Shown: positions 51,815 to 61,348, counted from the stretch's first letter. The stretch: 64,000 nt of DNA from Bryobacterales bacterium (GCA_019261985.1 JAFAQY010000019.1:1-64000), one strand, 5' to 3'. Notes: generated from the letters alone by a model not told the origin. Translations and numbers: made by a program.

Positions 51815-52306
51815 ATGGCCTCTCAGACAACGGTTTTTCGCTCGGCTGATGAAAGCGCCGGTGAAGACGCAGTCAACGTACAACAGATGCTCGCCGATAA
51901 CGGGATCGCGGCAACGTTACTCGATGACAAAGCCCCGGGGATACCCGAAGGAGCGTACGAAGTTCGGGTCGATCCTGAAAACGTGGCGCGCGCCGAACAA
52001 TTGGTGGCGCAGTTCTCTCCCGATAAGGAAATGGTGGATATCGATCCGTCTCCTGCTCTCGATCTCGTCACCATACATCGCACCGCGGGGACTACGAATG
52101 AAATCGAGACGATCGCGATTCAGAAACTGCTTGAAAATGCCGGAATATCCGCCATTGTGGTGGGCGATGCACGCTTTCCGAGTATCGGGCAGGAGATTCG
52201 CGTGGCTCGGGAGCACGAGGCTAGAGCGCTGCAGTTAATCCAAGAGGCTGCCGCGACGGGTCCCGCCGCCGCCGAAGAGGAATCAAAGGCGACCGAAAAA
52301 ATTTGA
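51815..52306 (+). CDS. Tandem DUF2007-like (putative signal-transducing) protein
   Basis: A 163-residue soluble protein with two similar ferredoxin-like halves (about residues 5-65 and 75-145). Each has the pattern of an alpha helix, then NGI(A/S)A, then EVRVxPExxARAxQL. DUF2007 domains are usually single, so this is a duplicated form. The C-terminus is Ala/Glu rich. The ATG at 51815 is preferred over a GTG six bases upstream. Confidence 0.72.
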   Translation: MASQTTVFRSADESAGEDAVNVQQMLADNGIAATLLDDKAPGIPEGAYEVRVDPENVARAEQLVAQFSPDKEMVDIDPSPALDLVTIHRTAGTTNEIETIAIQKLLENAGISAIVVGDARFPSIGQEIRVAREHEARALQLIQEAAATGPAAAEEESKATEKI

Positions 52307-52460
52307 GGGCACAGCCGAAGTCCGTTGTGCGTGGGGTGCAAAAAGGAATGAGGTCGCGATCCCGCCCAATCCGAGCAGCACAAATATCCAGGCGGATGGT
52401 TCGGGAACGGCGGGCGCGAATCCGCGTCCTGCCGGTGGGATGAAGCCGGGGACTAGCTGC
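52283..52460 (-). pseudogene. 3' remnant of a PEP-CTERM protein gene
   Basis: The minus strand encodes a clear sorting tail: VPEPSAWIFVLLGLGGI, a hydrophobic helix and basic residues, followed by an unusual 14-residue extension. Upstream of about 52460 the frame runs into DNA of the opposite-strand debris and loses protein character, so only the tail remains. Its stop overlaps the 3' end of the DUF2007 gene by 24 bp. Confidence 0.55.
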
Positions 52461-52468
52461 GACCCGGC

Positions 52469-53935
52469 TTGCGTGAGCAGGAATGCGTGCTCTACTCCAT
52501 TGAAAAGTTCGCCAAGGGAGAAAATGCCAGTGAAGCCAAGCAAAGAGCTTACCGAGAAATCCGCGCCGAGCTTAAAAACCAGCTCGATAAATACGCCGGA
52601 GTTTCACAAGAGCGTAGCGGAGGAGCTGAAGGACTGGGTCCAAAAGGGGCACCTGAAACTGGCAAAGGGTAACACGATCAGCAACCCGCCTTCTCCCAAA
52701 GAGTAGGTCCGGGTTCCGAAGAACCTCCCAAGGCTGAAGCCGTTCCGCGCCGCGGCGCGCAAGTGGTCGACACGTTACCGGTAAACCAGGCGGCGGCGGA
52801 CCTGCTACGAGAAGTGTATCGCTTCGCGGACGGCTTCCGAATCGGAATATTTGACGACGCGGCGGCACAGCCGAGCGATGTTGTTCGCTTGCTCAAGGGA
52901 CTGGACGGTCTCGCGCGGCAACGACGGACAGCCGCGGCGGACATAGCCGCCGAACTGCGCAAACCTTCGAAAAAGGGATGGGCCGGAGTGGCCATCGCCA
53001 CGCCCGAAAGCGAGGCGCACGAACAGCTCCATTCGCGGTTAACCGCCTGCCGGTTCGATCCGGCCGAAATCTTGTCCCACGCTCCGACGCGCCTAGCCGT
53101 GATGGAGGCGCGCTCCAGGGGTTAGCCAGCGGCTCGGACGAGCGCGCGATCCGTGAGGTCATGACCAGGATCGCCAATAACGAGCACAAGACGCTGAAAT
53201 CGAGCGACGATACGGCGGACGCCATTGCTGCGCACATTCTGGCCCACAGCGTGCACGAGGCGGTAGCTACACTAAAGGAGCGAGCGCATGAACGCCTCGA
53301 GGAGACGATCGGCAAAACGCAAGGAGCTGACGCCGGCAGAGCAGGGCAAGAAGGAGAAGAACCTGGCCTACTTGCTGATCGTCGCGCACGATCAGGGGGT
53401 GCCGGCGGCAATCGAGGAGTTGCGCCGGATGCGGAAGGAGAAGCGGGAGAAGGGCCGGAACTCTCCAGGCTCTTCGATGACGCCCAGGAAGAGCGTCTAG
53501 CCCGCGACGTGGAATCCGACCGCGACAAGCTCACCCGCGAGCGCCTTACGGCTTAACTCAATGCGCCTATTAGCGCCGAAGAAAACGCGGCCAAACTGAA
53601 GCGCCGGAAAGCCGAGCAAGGGGATCTTTTCTCAGGGCCGCTTAAGGAAAATCCACAGCTCGGGCTATTTGGGAGCGAACGCGGCGGGATATCGCCGCAG
53701 CTGCTGGGCGTAACCGCCGTGAAGAAATTCATTCACGAAGACATCGCGCCGGCAGTGCAGCGCGTCGCCGCGGACTTCGCCGAGGCGAAAGACCAGATTC
53801 AAAACGATCGTAGCGCCGACGGCGCGCTCAGAATCCGCGATGCTCACCGGCCTGAGCTTACGGCAGCGCACGGCGCAGTTCTCGCGGCGCTAGGACCTGG
53901 CGTTTAGCCGGCAGGGCTGCTCGCGTTGCCCGGTC
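52469..53935 (+). pseudogene. Decayed large gene of phage/integrative-element type
   Basis: Plus-strand frames hold consecutive protein-like pieces interrupted by frameshifts and stops. They are SEAKQRAYREIRAELKNQLD (52469-52672), AAADLLREVYRFADGFRIG (52763-53125), AIREVMTRIANNEHKTLKSS (53110-53280) and KKEKNLAYLLIVAHDQGVP (53288-53500). A further piece, LARDVESDRDKLTRERL, is followed by a stop. Past that stop come GDLFSGPLKENPQLGLFG, VKKFIHEDIAPAVQRVAAD and LTGLSLRQRTAQFSRR. Such strings resemble large polyvalent proteins of integrative elements and phages. The exact family cannot be fixed. The remainder to 54052 shows nothing coding. Confidence 0.45.
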
Positions 53936-54052
53936 TCGCGCATCACGCCGGCGCGGCGGAGTTCGATTCCAGCAGAAAAATCAAGCTGACGGGCAGTACC
54001 CACTTCACCGTTCTCGCAGGACGTGACTTAGTCCAACTGCTGAATCGAACTG

Positions 54053-54274
54053 CTAAGACCTTGTCAGGATTCTTCCGTACCAAGGGACCAAACTGAACAG
54101 TCCAATGTACAGCGCAGCGGTCGGAAGCACTCCGATAAGCAGGAAGCAGTAGACAGCGGCGCTTCGATTGGGATTACAGTCAGTACACGGAGCGGCTAAC
54201 ATCCGACCCACGTAGACGAGCCAAATGACACACACGGAGAGATACGCAAGCCGGAAATACGTGATCCGTGGCAT
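54053..54274 (-). CDS. Small membrane protein (73 aa), hypothetical
   Basis: A 73-residue protein with two hydrophobic segments (~8-26 and ~40-62) and a Cys pair CTDC between them. No family is recognised. The ATG at 54274 lacks a strong RBS. It sits between debris and the penicillin-binding protein gene, same strand as the latter and downstream of it. Confidence 0.4.
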   Translation of the reverse strand: MPRITYFRLAYLSVCVIWLVYVGRMLAAPCTDCNPNRSAAVYCFLLIGVLPTAALYIGLFSLVPWYGRILTRS

Positions 54275-54328
54275 GGTGTCTTTAGTCTAGCGCCAAATCC
54301 GTCCGCCGGGCGCCGAACGGATGCGCAG

Positions 54329-55510
54329 CTACTGCGCCGCGGCGGTCAATGCGTGGCCGCCGTACTGCGCGAAGAAGTTCTGCGCTTCCAGATTCCGATA
54401 AACCTGACCGGCGACGCCGGATGCAGCCGGACCACTCACCGCGCTGCCACCCGTCAGCAGCACAACCACCACGATCTTCTGTTTGCCCACTTCGGTGAAC
54501 GATCCGAACCACCCCAGGTGCGTAGGCGTGCGCGAATCCGTGCATGTTCCGGTTTTGCCGTAAATGGGTTCGTTAGGATCGTAGCCGGCGCGGCGCGCGG
54601 TTCCGTATTCCACCGCGCCCTGCATGCCGGGTTTAATCTCGGGGATGAGGTCGGCGATGTCGAGACGGCGTTTGATCCGCGGAATCATGGTGGCTGCGTC
54701 TTCGGCGCTTTTCGGGTACTGCAGGTAATATAGCGACCCGCCGTTGGCGACCGCGCCCATCAGCGCGGCATATTCCAATGGCGTTAAAGCGATGCCGTCG
54801 CCGAAGCTTGTCATCATGCCCATGCCGCTCTTCGGTGTTTCCGGCGGCAGAAGCCCGGCTCGTTCCGCTTCAATATCGAGACCCGCCTTCTCGCCCAACC
54901 CAAACAGCCGGGCGTAGTAGCTCATGCGTTCGAATCCGAGCTTTTCACCCAAGCCGGCGAAGTACGCGTTGTTGGATTTGGCTAACGCCGTGGTAAGCGA
55001 CAATGTCGTGCCACCGTAGATTCGAACCTGGGTGGTCCGGTCCACCACGGTTTCACTCAGTGCGGCTAAAGCAACCGGCACTTTGATGGTGGAGCAGGGT
55101 TGGAAGCCGTCCTTAAACGCGAGTTTTTGATTGACGATGGAAAGAACGCGGCCCGTATTCGCGTCGGCAATCACCACGGAGCCATTCAATTTTCCGAGCG
55201 CATCCACCGCGGCGCGGCGGGCGATCAGGTCATCGCCGTCGATAAAATCCCCTACGGTTGAGTCGGCATAATTCGGTACGCGCCAAACACCTCCGCCCGA
55301 CGAGCTTTTGGGTAGAAGCGATTTTGCCGGTGCGGCCGGCTTTGCAAGCGCTGTTTTGACAGGCACCGCCAGCGAAACGTTGCGCATTACAGCATGCTTC
55401 GTTTGAGAGGACCTTGATTTCTTGTGGGATGGAACCGCCGCTTGCGTTGCAACAACTACGAATGCAGAAGCGATCACGATTCCGAGCACGACTCGAGTGG
55501 CCAACCGCAA
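54329..55510 (-). CDS. Exported penicillin-binding transpeptidase-like protein
   Basis: A 393-residue protein with an N-terminal signal or anchor helix and a penicillin-binding domain. Active-site motifs are STIK (Ser140-Lys143, SxxK), SNN (179-181) and KTG (319-321). The layout fits a class B PBP-type transpeptidase or class D beta-lactamase-like enzyme; the short size favours a stand-alone domain. A TTG start at 55510 follows AAAGGGG at 5 bp; the open frame to 55606 lacks a signal. No cell-division genes are adjacent. Confidence 0.82.
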   Translation of the reverse strand: MRLATRVVLGIVIASAFVVVATQAAVPSHKKSRSSQTKHAVMRNVSLAVPVKTALAKPAAPAKSLLPKSSSGGGVWRVPNYADSTVGDFIDGDDLIARRAAVDALGKLNGSVVIADANTGRVLSIVNQKLAFKDGFQPCSTIKVPVALAALSETVVDRTTQVRIYGGTTLSLTTALAKSNNAYFAGLGEKLGFERMSYYARLFGLGEKAGLDIEAERAGLLPPETPKSGMGMMTSFGDGIALTPLEYAALMGAVANGGSLYYLQYPKSAEDAATMIPRIKRRLDIADLIPEIKPGMQGAVEYGTARRAGYDPNEPIYGKTGTCTDSRTPTHLGWFGSFTEVGKQKIVVVVLLTGGSAVSGPAASGVAGQVYRNLEAQNFFAQYGGHALTAAAQ

Positions 55511-55704
55511 TGCGTCCCCTTTCAAAAGCGCAAACCTGACGTTGTGCGTTAAGCTCAAACTGCAACCGAAAGAATTATTTTGCAGTATGCAGCCGGGTTC
55601 GGTCAAGATGTCCTATTGTGCATGGGCGTATCTGCCAAACGGCAGAGTGGGTTCAATTCGCTTATGGCAGGCAACTAAGCTCGAGTTCTGATATAGTCTG
55701 CCCG

Positions 55705-56562
55705 ATGAGCAAAACACTCGCGGTTCGTTCGCTCGCCGCCTTTGCCGTTTGCTTCGGCGCGTGGGTGGCGTACACGCAGAACCAGCCGCCGGCGCAACCT
55801 TCGAAGGTGAACAAGCTCGCCAACGATCTATACGAGCTTGAGGGCGACGGCGGCAATGTGGCCGTGTATCTGACCGACGAAGGCGTGATTGTTGTGGACG
55901 ACAAATTCGAGCGGAACTACAACGACATCATGGCCGACATTAAGAAGTTAACGGACAAGCCCGTGAAATACGTCCTCAACACCCACCAACACGGCGATCA
56001 CACCGGCGGGAACGAGAAGATGAAGGCAAATGGCGTTCAGGTGATCGTGCACCGCAATGCGCGCGTGAATATGGTCGCGGGCAAGCAGCCCGGCCTGCCG
56101 CATGTGAGCTTCACCGATCAGGCGCAGGTTTATTTGGGCGGCAAAGAGGTCGATGCGTACTACAACGGCCGCGGCCACACGAACGGGGATGTGGTCATCT
56201 ACTTCCCGGCGCTGCGGGTTCTCCACACCGGCGATCTCTTTACGACCAACGGGCAAGGCAACGTCGCGCCCTTCATCGACTACAACGGCATGGGCAGCGC
56301 GGCCGAATGGACCAAAACGCTGGATGGCGTTTTAAAGCTCGATTTCGATACCGTCATCCCTGGCCACGGGCCGATTTCGAAGAAGGCCGACCTTCAGAAG
56401 TACAGAGACGGATTCGAAAAGATGCAGACCGGTATTCGCGCCATGAGCCGCCAAGGCAAAGGCCGCGATGACGTCCTGAAGATGCTGGTTGCGGACTTCG
56501 GCTGGGCGCCGAGCGGGTTGGGAACGAATTCGCTTGATCGCGTGATCGCGGAGCTGAAGTAG
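55705..56562 (+). CDS. Exported MBL-fold metallohydrolase
   Basis: A 285-residue periplasmic protein with a signal peptide (~1-24) and an intact metallo-beta-lactamase site: THQHGDHTGG (HxHxDH), HTNGDVVIYF, HTGDLFTTN and PGHGP. It resembles quinoprotein-relay or SoxH/PqqB-like MBL hydrolases and may include B3-like beta-lactamase activity; the substrate is unknown. It is divergent from the PBP gene with a 194-bp interval that contains no other gene. Confidence 0.85.
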   Translation: MSKTLAVRSLAAFAVCFGAWVAYTQNQPPAQPSKVNKLANDLYELEGDGGNVAVYLTDEGVIVVDDKFERNYNDIMADIKKLTDKPVKYVLNTHQHGDHTGGNEKMKANGVQVIVHRNARVNMVAGKQPGLPHVSFTDQAQVYLGGKEVDAYYNGRGHTNGDVVIYFPALRVLHTGDLFTTNGQGNVAPFIDYNGMGSAAEWTKTLDGVLKLDFDTVIPGHGPISKKADLQKYRDGFEKMQTGIRAMSRQGKGRDDVLKMLVADFGWAPSGLGTNSLDRVIAELK

Positions 56563-56566
56563 CGCC

Positions 56567-57601
56567 CTACTTCCCACTCCCGGTAATGTTCACGAGCGGC
56601 TTCTGGTGCTCGGGCACTTCGGTCCGAAGCATCTGCTTTCCGCGCCAGAAATCGAAGTACGAAATGTAGTGCACGCAACTGACGGTGCAATAGGGTGCGC
56701 ACGACTTTTCTGTGAGGTATTCGCGCCTGATATCGTCACGCGTGTATTGTTCGAGAGGTTTTCCGGGATAACCGCGCTGCTGCGAGCAGTAGTGTACCAG
56801 GCCGTCCTCGCAGATATACATATAACGAGCCCCGGCGCGGCAGCGCCAGCGATTAGCCCGGCCTTGCGCGATCGCGTCTTGGAAGAAATTCAAGCGGGCG
56901 AAATGGCGGTTCTCGAGCGCCTTCATTTGGTGATAAATGTTGCGCTCGCGTTCGCCCAGAGGCCGAAGCTGGCCGTCGCCGTCGTGAATGATTCCGACCG
57001 TCGCTGAAAAGCCCAACTCAAGCGCGCGCCGGCCGACAGTCAGCGCATCATCGGGGTTATGAATCCCGCCGCCGACAACGGAATTGATATTGACATGAAA
57101 GTGCGCGTGCTCGGCCAATATTTGAAGTTTTTTGTCCAGTACTTTGAGGCTTTTCTTTGACACATCGTCCGGCATGACATTGTCGATCGAAATTTGGAGA
57201 TGATCGAGACCCGCGCGATTCAAGCGCTGCACACGATCGGCGGTCAACAAGTACCCGTTGGTAATCAGGCCGGTGAGAATTCCGCGATTGCGTGTCGCCC
57301 GGATGATTTGGTCCAAATCGGGGTGCAGCAGCGGCTCACCGCCGGAAAACGTGAGGATGCTCAGCCCAAGCTCGGCGAGCCGGTTAATGCGGTCGATGAG
57401 CACCTCGGTCGGGACTGGCTTGGAGGAATCGTCGTACTCGTTGCAATAGGTACACGAAAGGTTGCAGCGGCGAATAGGAATAATATGCGCCATGATCGGG
57501 TGGCCCGTAAATAAGCCGCCCTTGAGCACAATCCCCAGTTCCCTCGCCCTGAGTGTGAAGGTTTTCCACGCCCGCTGGGGGCTAAATGGCCTGTTCTGCA
57601 T
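56567..57601 (-). CDS. Radical SAM protein with SPASM-like C-terminus
   Basis: A 344-residue radical SAM enzyme. The 4Fe-4S ligands are C46, C50 and C53 (CNLSCTYC), followed by LSILTFSGGEPLLHPDL (SAM-binding GGEP). The C-terminal third has extra cysteines (RCRAGARYMYICEDG, HYCSQQRG, CAPYCTVSC) that could hold auxiliary clusters as in SPASM/twitch enzymes. The substrate is unknown; it is not HpnH-like. It is convergent with the MBL gene and divergent from the Ig-domain gene at 57762. Confidence 0.82.
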   Translation of the reverse strand: MQNRPFSPQRAWKTFTLRARELGIVLKGGLFTGHPIMAHIIPIRRCNLSCTYCNEYDDSSKPVPTEVLIDRINRLAELGLSILTFSGGEPLLHPDLDQIIRATRNRGILTGLITNGYLLTADRVQRLNRAGLDHLQISIDNVMPDDVSKKSLKVLDKKLQILAEHAHFHVNINSVVGGGIHNPDDALTVGRRALELGFSATVGIIHDGDGQLRPLGERERNIYHQMKALENRHFARLNFFQDAIAQGRANRWRCRAGARYMYICEDGLVHYCSQQRGYPGKPLEQYTRDDIRREYLTEKSCAPYCTVSCVHYISYFDFWRGKQMLRTEVPEHQKPLVNITGSGK

Positions 57602-57761
57602 TAAGCGAAACTTTCTTTATTTAATCACGAGCCGCGTGGGGCCGCACGTAAGTCTCCGTTACGGAAACAAAGCATCGCTGACGGGCCGGGGCCGCGCTGC
57701 GTTGTGCGGCTCGTTTGTTGAAAGCAGTGAGAGTAATTTCCTCCAATACCCACTTACTATT

Positions 57762-58349
57762 GTGCTCCGAATCGTCGCCCTTGTGGCAGCCGCCTGGCTG
57801 CCTCTCCAAGTGGCAGCGGACGATCCCGCTGGTCTGAACATACAGGTTGTAGAAGGCGAAGGCCAGGCGTATTCCATTGGCTCTCGCGCCACGCGCGGGA
57901 TTACGGTCCAAATAATAAACGATCTTGGCAAGCCCGTCGAAGGCGCAACCGTGACCTTCCGTTTGCCGGGCGAAGGGCCGAGCGGAGCTTTCGCCAACGG
58001 CCAAAAAACGGAGATCGCCACCAGCCGTGGCGATGGCCGCGTGAACGCGTGGGGCATGGAGTGGAACCGCACTCCGGGTCCTCTGGAGGTCCGAATCACG
58101 GCTTCGAAGGGCGAGCTTCGCGCGGGCACGGTGTGCTCGCTGATGTTGACGAAAGCGGAAGGCGCGCGGACGGCGACGATTTCGGCGGGACACGGCGGCC
58201 ATAAATGGCTCTGGATCGCGCTCGGAGTAGGAGCAGGCGCCGGGGCGGGGTTGGCCGCCATGCGCTCGGGCTCGGGATCTTCACCTCCGACCGCTGCGGT
58301 TAGTGTCACTCAGATCGGGACCCCGACGATTGCGATTGGACATCCATGA
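57762..58349 (+). CDS. Exported Ig-like (Big-1-type) protein with C-terminal membrane helix
   Basis: A 195-residue protein. A signal peptide (LRIVALVAAAWLPLQVAAD) precedes a bacterial Ig/carboxypeptidase-regulatory-like domain (ITVQIINDLGKPVEGATVTF, then AFANGQKTEIATSRGDGRV). A C-terminal membrane helix (WLWIALGVGAGAGAGLAAM) and a Ser/Pro-rich end follow. The GTG start gives the signal; there is no clear RBS. Its stop overlaps the next ATG by 4 bp. Likely an envelope-anchored structural protein. Confidence 0.62.
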   Translation: MLRIVALVAAAWLPLQVAADDPAGLNIQVVEGEGQAYSIGSRATRGITVQIINDLGKPVEGATVTFRLPGEGPSGAFANGQKTEIATSRGDGRVNAWGMEWNRTPGPLEVRITASKGELRAGTVCSLMLTKAEGARTATISAGHGGHKWLWIALGVGAGAGAGLAAMRSGSGSSPPTAAVSVTQIGTPTIAIGHP

Positions 58350-59074
58350 GATTTCTTTTGGCTCTGTTTCCGATTTGTGCGTTCGCACAGTCCGGGATCG
58401 ATCGCCCGCACTTGGGGTTAATGCTCGACCGCGAAGGACAAATGAGGCCCGTGTTCGGAGTTGCGGGAAATTTCCTGACCGGCCGTGGCGCGGGACGCGC
58501 GCTCGCAATCGCTTGTTCGCAATCGGGCTGTGTGGCGAAATTGAAGGATTCAATCGTCTCCGCGGGTGCTGTTATTCCCACGCCACCGGGTCCGGCAGTA
58601 ATCGGGTTGGACTCCACTGGCACTGTAGTGTATTTCCGTTCGCAGAAGCGATTCGCCCGCCTGCAAGCCGGAAGTCTGACATTTCTGGATCAAACCATTC
58701 TGGATCAAACCAGCGATGGTGAAGTGCTGTCCGTGCGATCCAACCCGCCCGAGATCGCCATTGCGGCACGGCGCGAAGACGGCATTCGCATCATGACAGT
58801 TGAGGGCGCGGTTCTCGATTTTCTTCCTCCAGAGTCGAGAACCGCGCTCCTGCTGTCGGATGCCGTTGTGTATGCGACGGCTGATACACTCGTGCTCCGC
58901 CGCGCGGATGGAAGTGAGCTGAAGTTTCCGGCTCCAGGTGTCCGGGATCTTTTCGCGATGGGCGATGGATGGGTCGAGGCGCGCGCGGCCGGCGCGATCT
59001 ATGCGTTGCGGACGGACCCCGGCCGCGAGCATGTGTACTTCTTGCCGGAGTCCGGCGGGGATGGACAACGATGA
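58346..59074 (+). CDS. Secreted hypothetical protein (beta-propeller-like)
   Basis: A 242-residue exported protein (signal peptide ~1-14, FLLALFPICAFAQ). The body is a run of short beta strands with repeating blocks such as VIGLDSTGTVVYFRSQKR and AIAARREDGIRIMTVEG, reminiscent of beta-propeller blades. The function is unknown. It is coupled at both ends by overlaps to the Ig-like and anchor-D genes, so the three products probably work together. Confidence 0.62.
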   Translation: MRFLLALFPICAFAQSGIDRPHLGLMLDREGQMRPVFGVAGNFLTGRGAGRALAIACSQSGCVAKLKDSIVSAGAVIPTPPGPAVIGLDSTGTVVYFRSQKRFARLQAGSLTFLDQTILDQTSDGEVLSVRSNPPEIAIAARREDGIRIMTVEGAVLDFLPPESRTALLLSDAVVYATADTLVLRRADGSELKFPAPGVRDLFAMGDGWVEARAAGAIYALRTDPGREHVYFLPESGGDGQR

Positions 59075-60471
59075 TCCGCGCAAGTCTGATTTTGCTGCTT
59101 GTTCCGTTTGCGGCGCAGGCGCAGTTGAGTCTGTTTGCGGTAAGCGGCACAACCGAGTCGCCAGTAGCGGGTACGTATCAAATCGGCACAGTTGCTACCG
59201 GCGTCTCAAAAACAACGCGCCTGCGCGCGAGGAATACGGGCGCTGCAGGAGTAACGGTAACCAATCTCGCCATCAGCGGTTCCGGTTTCAGCATTACCCA
59301 AAGTCCATCGCCTCCGTTTACGATCGCGCCCGGAAACTTTCAAGACATATACGTGCAGTTCAGCGGGACACTGCTCGCATCCTACAGCGCGAATTTGCAA
59401 ATCGTCTACGGCGGCACAAGCGTTTCTGTGCTGTTGCTCGTCACCGTGGTGGCCGCGCCATCCCTCGCGACCGTATCGACAGGTAATGGGTGCACGGGTC
59501 CGGACCCTGGCGCGAACACCATCGACTTCGGGAGGATTCAGAGCGGCCAAACGGCCGCCTGCGCCATAGTGTTGAAGAACGGCGGAGCGCAGTCGCTCAC
59601 GGTCTCGGCGGTTTCCGTATCGGGCGTGGGCTTCCAATTGTCAAATGCGGTCCAAACTCCCATTGTGCTCGCCCCTGGCGGGTCGGCCAACTTCACTGTC
59701 AATTTCGCGCCCACCTCGGCAACGACCTATTCAGGGGCGCTAACGGTCAACACGCAAACTTACCCGCTGACGGGCATCGCGTTCAGTGCTCCGCTTCCAA
59801 CACCGAGCCTGCAATTCGATGCCGGAATTCCCGCCAGCGGCCAGCAGCGGACGCTGACAATGCAGCTAGGCTCACCATCGCCTATAGCTGCGTCCGGTTC
59901 GGTGCTGCTTTCTTTTCGCTCCGCCTCCACGGTTATGTCCGACGACCCGGCCGTGGTGTTCGTCGCAACGGGAGCCCGCTCCGTGCCGTTTTCCATTAAT
60001 GCCGGCGATACGCAGTTTAAGCTCGGCGGTCAAACGGGCGCGGTATTCCAGACCGGCACGACGGCCGGTTCCATCAGCTTCAGCATCTCTAGCAACGCGA
60101 CGTTCGCCGGTTCTGCCTCGGCTTCCATGACAATCCCGCCCGCCGTTGTCGCTGTCGATAACGCGGCCGCTACCAGCCGCGCGGGCGACCTCGATATCCA
60201 GGTATGGGGCTTCGATAACACCTATTCGGCCGGCCAGATGTCCTTCACGTTTTATGACACCGCGGGTAACATGATTCACCCCGGCGCGGTTTCCGCCGAC
60301 TTCACTTCCCAGTTCCATACCTACTTCGCCGCCGGGAACGGAGGAAGCGCCTTTCAGATGCGCGTCAGTTTTCCGGTGGTTGGCGATTCGACCCAGGTCG
60401 GCGCGGTGGATGTGAAGTTAACTAACTCCGCCGGTGCCGCCACCCTTCAACGACTAACATTTAACCCCTGA
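59071..60471 (+). CDS. Secreted choice-of-anchor D-type protein
   Basis: A 466-residue exported protein (signal peptide ~1-17). Two or more tandem Ig-like/choice-of-anchor D repeats (~20-125 and ~140-235) share the pattern NTGAAGVTVTNLAISGSGF / NGGAQSLTVSAVSVSGVGF and end in DIYVQFSGT / NFTVNFAPT. A Ser/Thr-rich region and a final beta domain (~345-466) follow. The ATG overlaps the upstream stop. Such domains occur in acidobacterial surface and cell-wall proteins; the ligand is unknown. Confidence 0.7.
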   Translation: MIRASLILLLVPFAAQAQLSLFAVSGTTESPVAGTYQIGTVATGVSKTTRLRARNTGAAGVTVTNLAISGSGFSITQSPSPPFTIAPGNFQDIYVQFSGTLLASYSANLQIVYGGTSVSVLLLVTVVAAPSLATVSTGNGCTGPDPGANTIDFGRIQSGQTAACAIVLKNGGAQSLTVSAVSVSGVGFQLSNAVQTPIVLAPGGSANFTVNFAPTSATTYSGALTVNTQTYPLTGIAFSAPLPTPSLQFDAGIPASGQQRTLTMQLGSPSPIAASGSVLLSFRSASTVMSDDPAVVFVATGARSVPFSINAGDTQFKLGGQTGAVFQTGTTAGSISFSISSNATFAGSASASMTIPPAVVAVDNAAATSRAGDLDIQVWGFDNTYSAGQMSFTFYDTAGNMIHPGAVSADFTSQFHTYFAAGNGGSAFQMRVSFPVVGDSTQVGAVDVKLTNSAGAATLQRLTFNP

Positions 60472-60534
60472 TTCGATGCACGCGAACCGCAACGCTCCGC
60501 TCCTCGCCAAACTCTAACCATAGAGGTAAGTTCG

Positions 60535-61347
60535 ATGCCAGCGACGGTTTGGAAAGGGTATTTGAGTTTCGGCCTGGTTTCATTTCCGGTCCGGCTGTTT
60601 TCGGCCGCCCGCCCGGAGACGATCCACTTCCATATGCTTCACAATAAGGATCTTTCGCGCATCAAGGAGGTTTGGTACTGCGCGGAGGAAAACAAACCGG
60701 TAGATCGCTCCGACATCGTCAAGGGCTACGAAACCGGAAAAGGCGAGTACGTGGTGGTGGAGGAGGAAGAACTCAAGAAGATCGCCCCGCCTACGGCGAC
60801 CACGATGGAAATTTTGCAGTTCGTAGCGGGCGACGACGTCGATCCGATTTTCTTCGAGAGTTCGTATTATGTCGCTCCCGAAGAGGCGGTCAGCAAACCA
60901 TACGCGCTATTTATGGCCGCTCTCTCCGACACAAAGCATAATGCGATCGCGAAAATGGCGATGCACAACCGGGAGCATATTGTGTTAATCCGTCCCGCCG
61001 AGGGCGGCTTGCTGCTCCATACCCTGTACTATCCCGATGAATTGCACAAAGCCAACAAAGCCCAAGCGCCGAAGTCGAAATATTCGGCTCAAGAGCTTCA
61101 GATGGCGAAAACGCTGGTCGAGCACCTCACCGGGCCGTTCGAGCCCTCCAAGTTTCACGACACCTACCGCGAGAACGTGGAGCGCCTGATCGAACAAAAA
61201 CAAAAGGGCCAGAAGATCACGACGGTAAAACAGCCTCGCAACGCGCCCGTGATTGACATTATGGAGGCCCTGAAGCGCAGCCTAAAAGCTGCGCCGGAGC
61301 AAAAGCCATCGCGTACCAGCCCGCGGAAAAAGCACAAAGCCGCGTGA
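60535..61347 (+). CDS. ku: Ku protein (bacterial NHEJ)
   Basis: A 270-residue bacterial Ku homologue that forms a homodimeric ring on DNA double-strand ends. The family N-terminus (ATVWKGYLSFGLVSFPVRLF) and the ring core are intact (EEEELKKIAPPTATTMEI, YYVAPEEAVSKPYALFMAAL, then MAKTLVEHL). A Lys-rich C-terminal tail (PSRTSPRKKHKAA) is typical for DNA binding. No ligD gene is adjacent within the window. It starts at an ATG after AGAGGT. Confidence 0.94.
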   Translation: MPATVWKGYLSFGLVSFPVRLFSAARPETIHFHMLHNKDLSRIKEVWYCAEENKPVDRSDIVKGYETGKGEYVVVEEEELKKIAPPTATTMEILQFVAGDDVDPIFFESSYYVAPEEAVSKPYALFMAALSDTKHNAIAKMAMHNREHIVLIRPAEGGLLLHTLYYPDELHKANKAQAPKSKYSAQELQMAKTLVEHLTGPFEPSKFHDTYRENVERLIEQKQKGQKITTVKQPRNAPVIDIMEALKRSLKAAPEQKPSRTSPRKKHKAA

Positions 61348-61348
61348 C

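Noticed and set aside
55600-55704. Possible tRNA or small RNA between the PBP and MBL genes
   Set aside because: A short inverted repeat (CTGCC/GGCAG) and GTTCAATTC are present, but no cloverleaf can be formed.
56567-57601. Radical SAM protein considered as HpnH (adenosylhopene synthase)
   Set aside because: The N-terminal sequence and the C-terminal cysteine-rich part do not resemble HpnH; the pattern fits SPASM/twitch enzymes. Proximity to hopanoid genes is over 25 kb.
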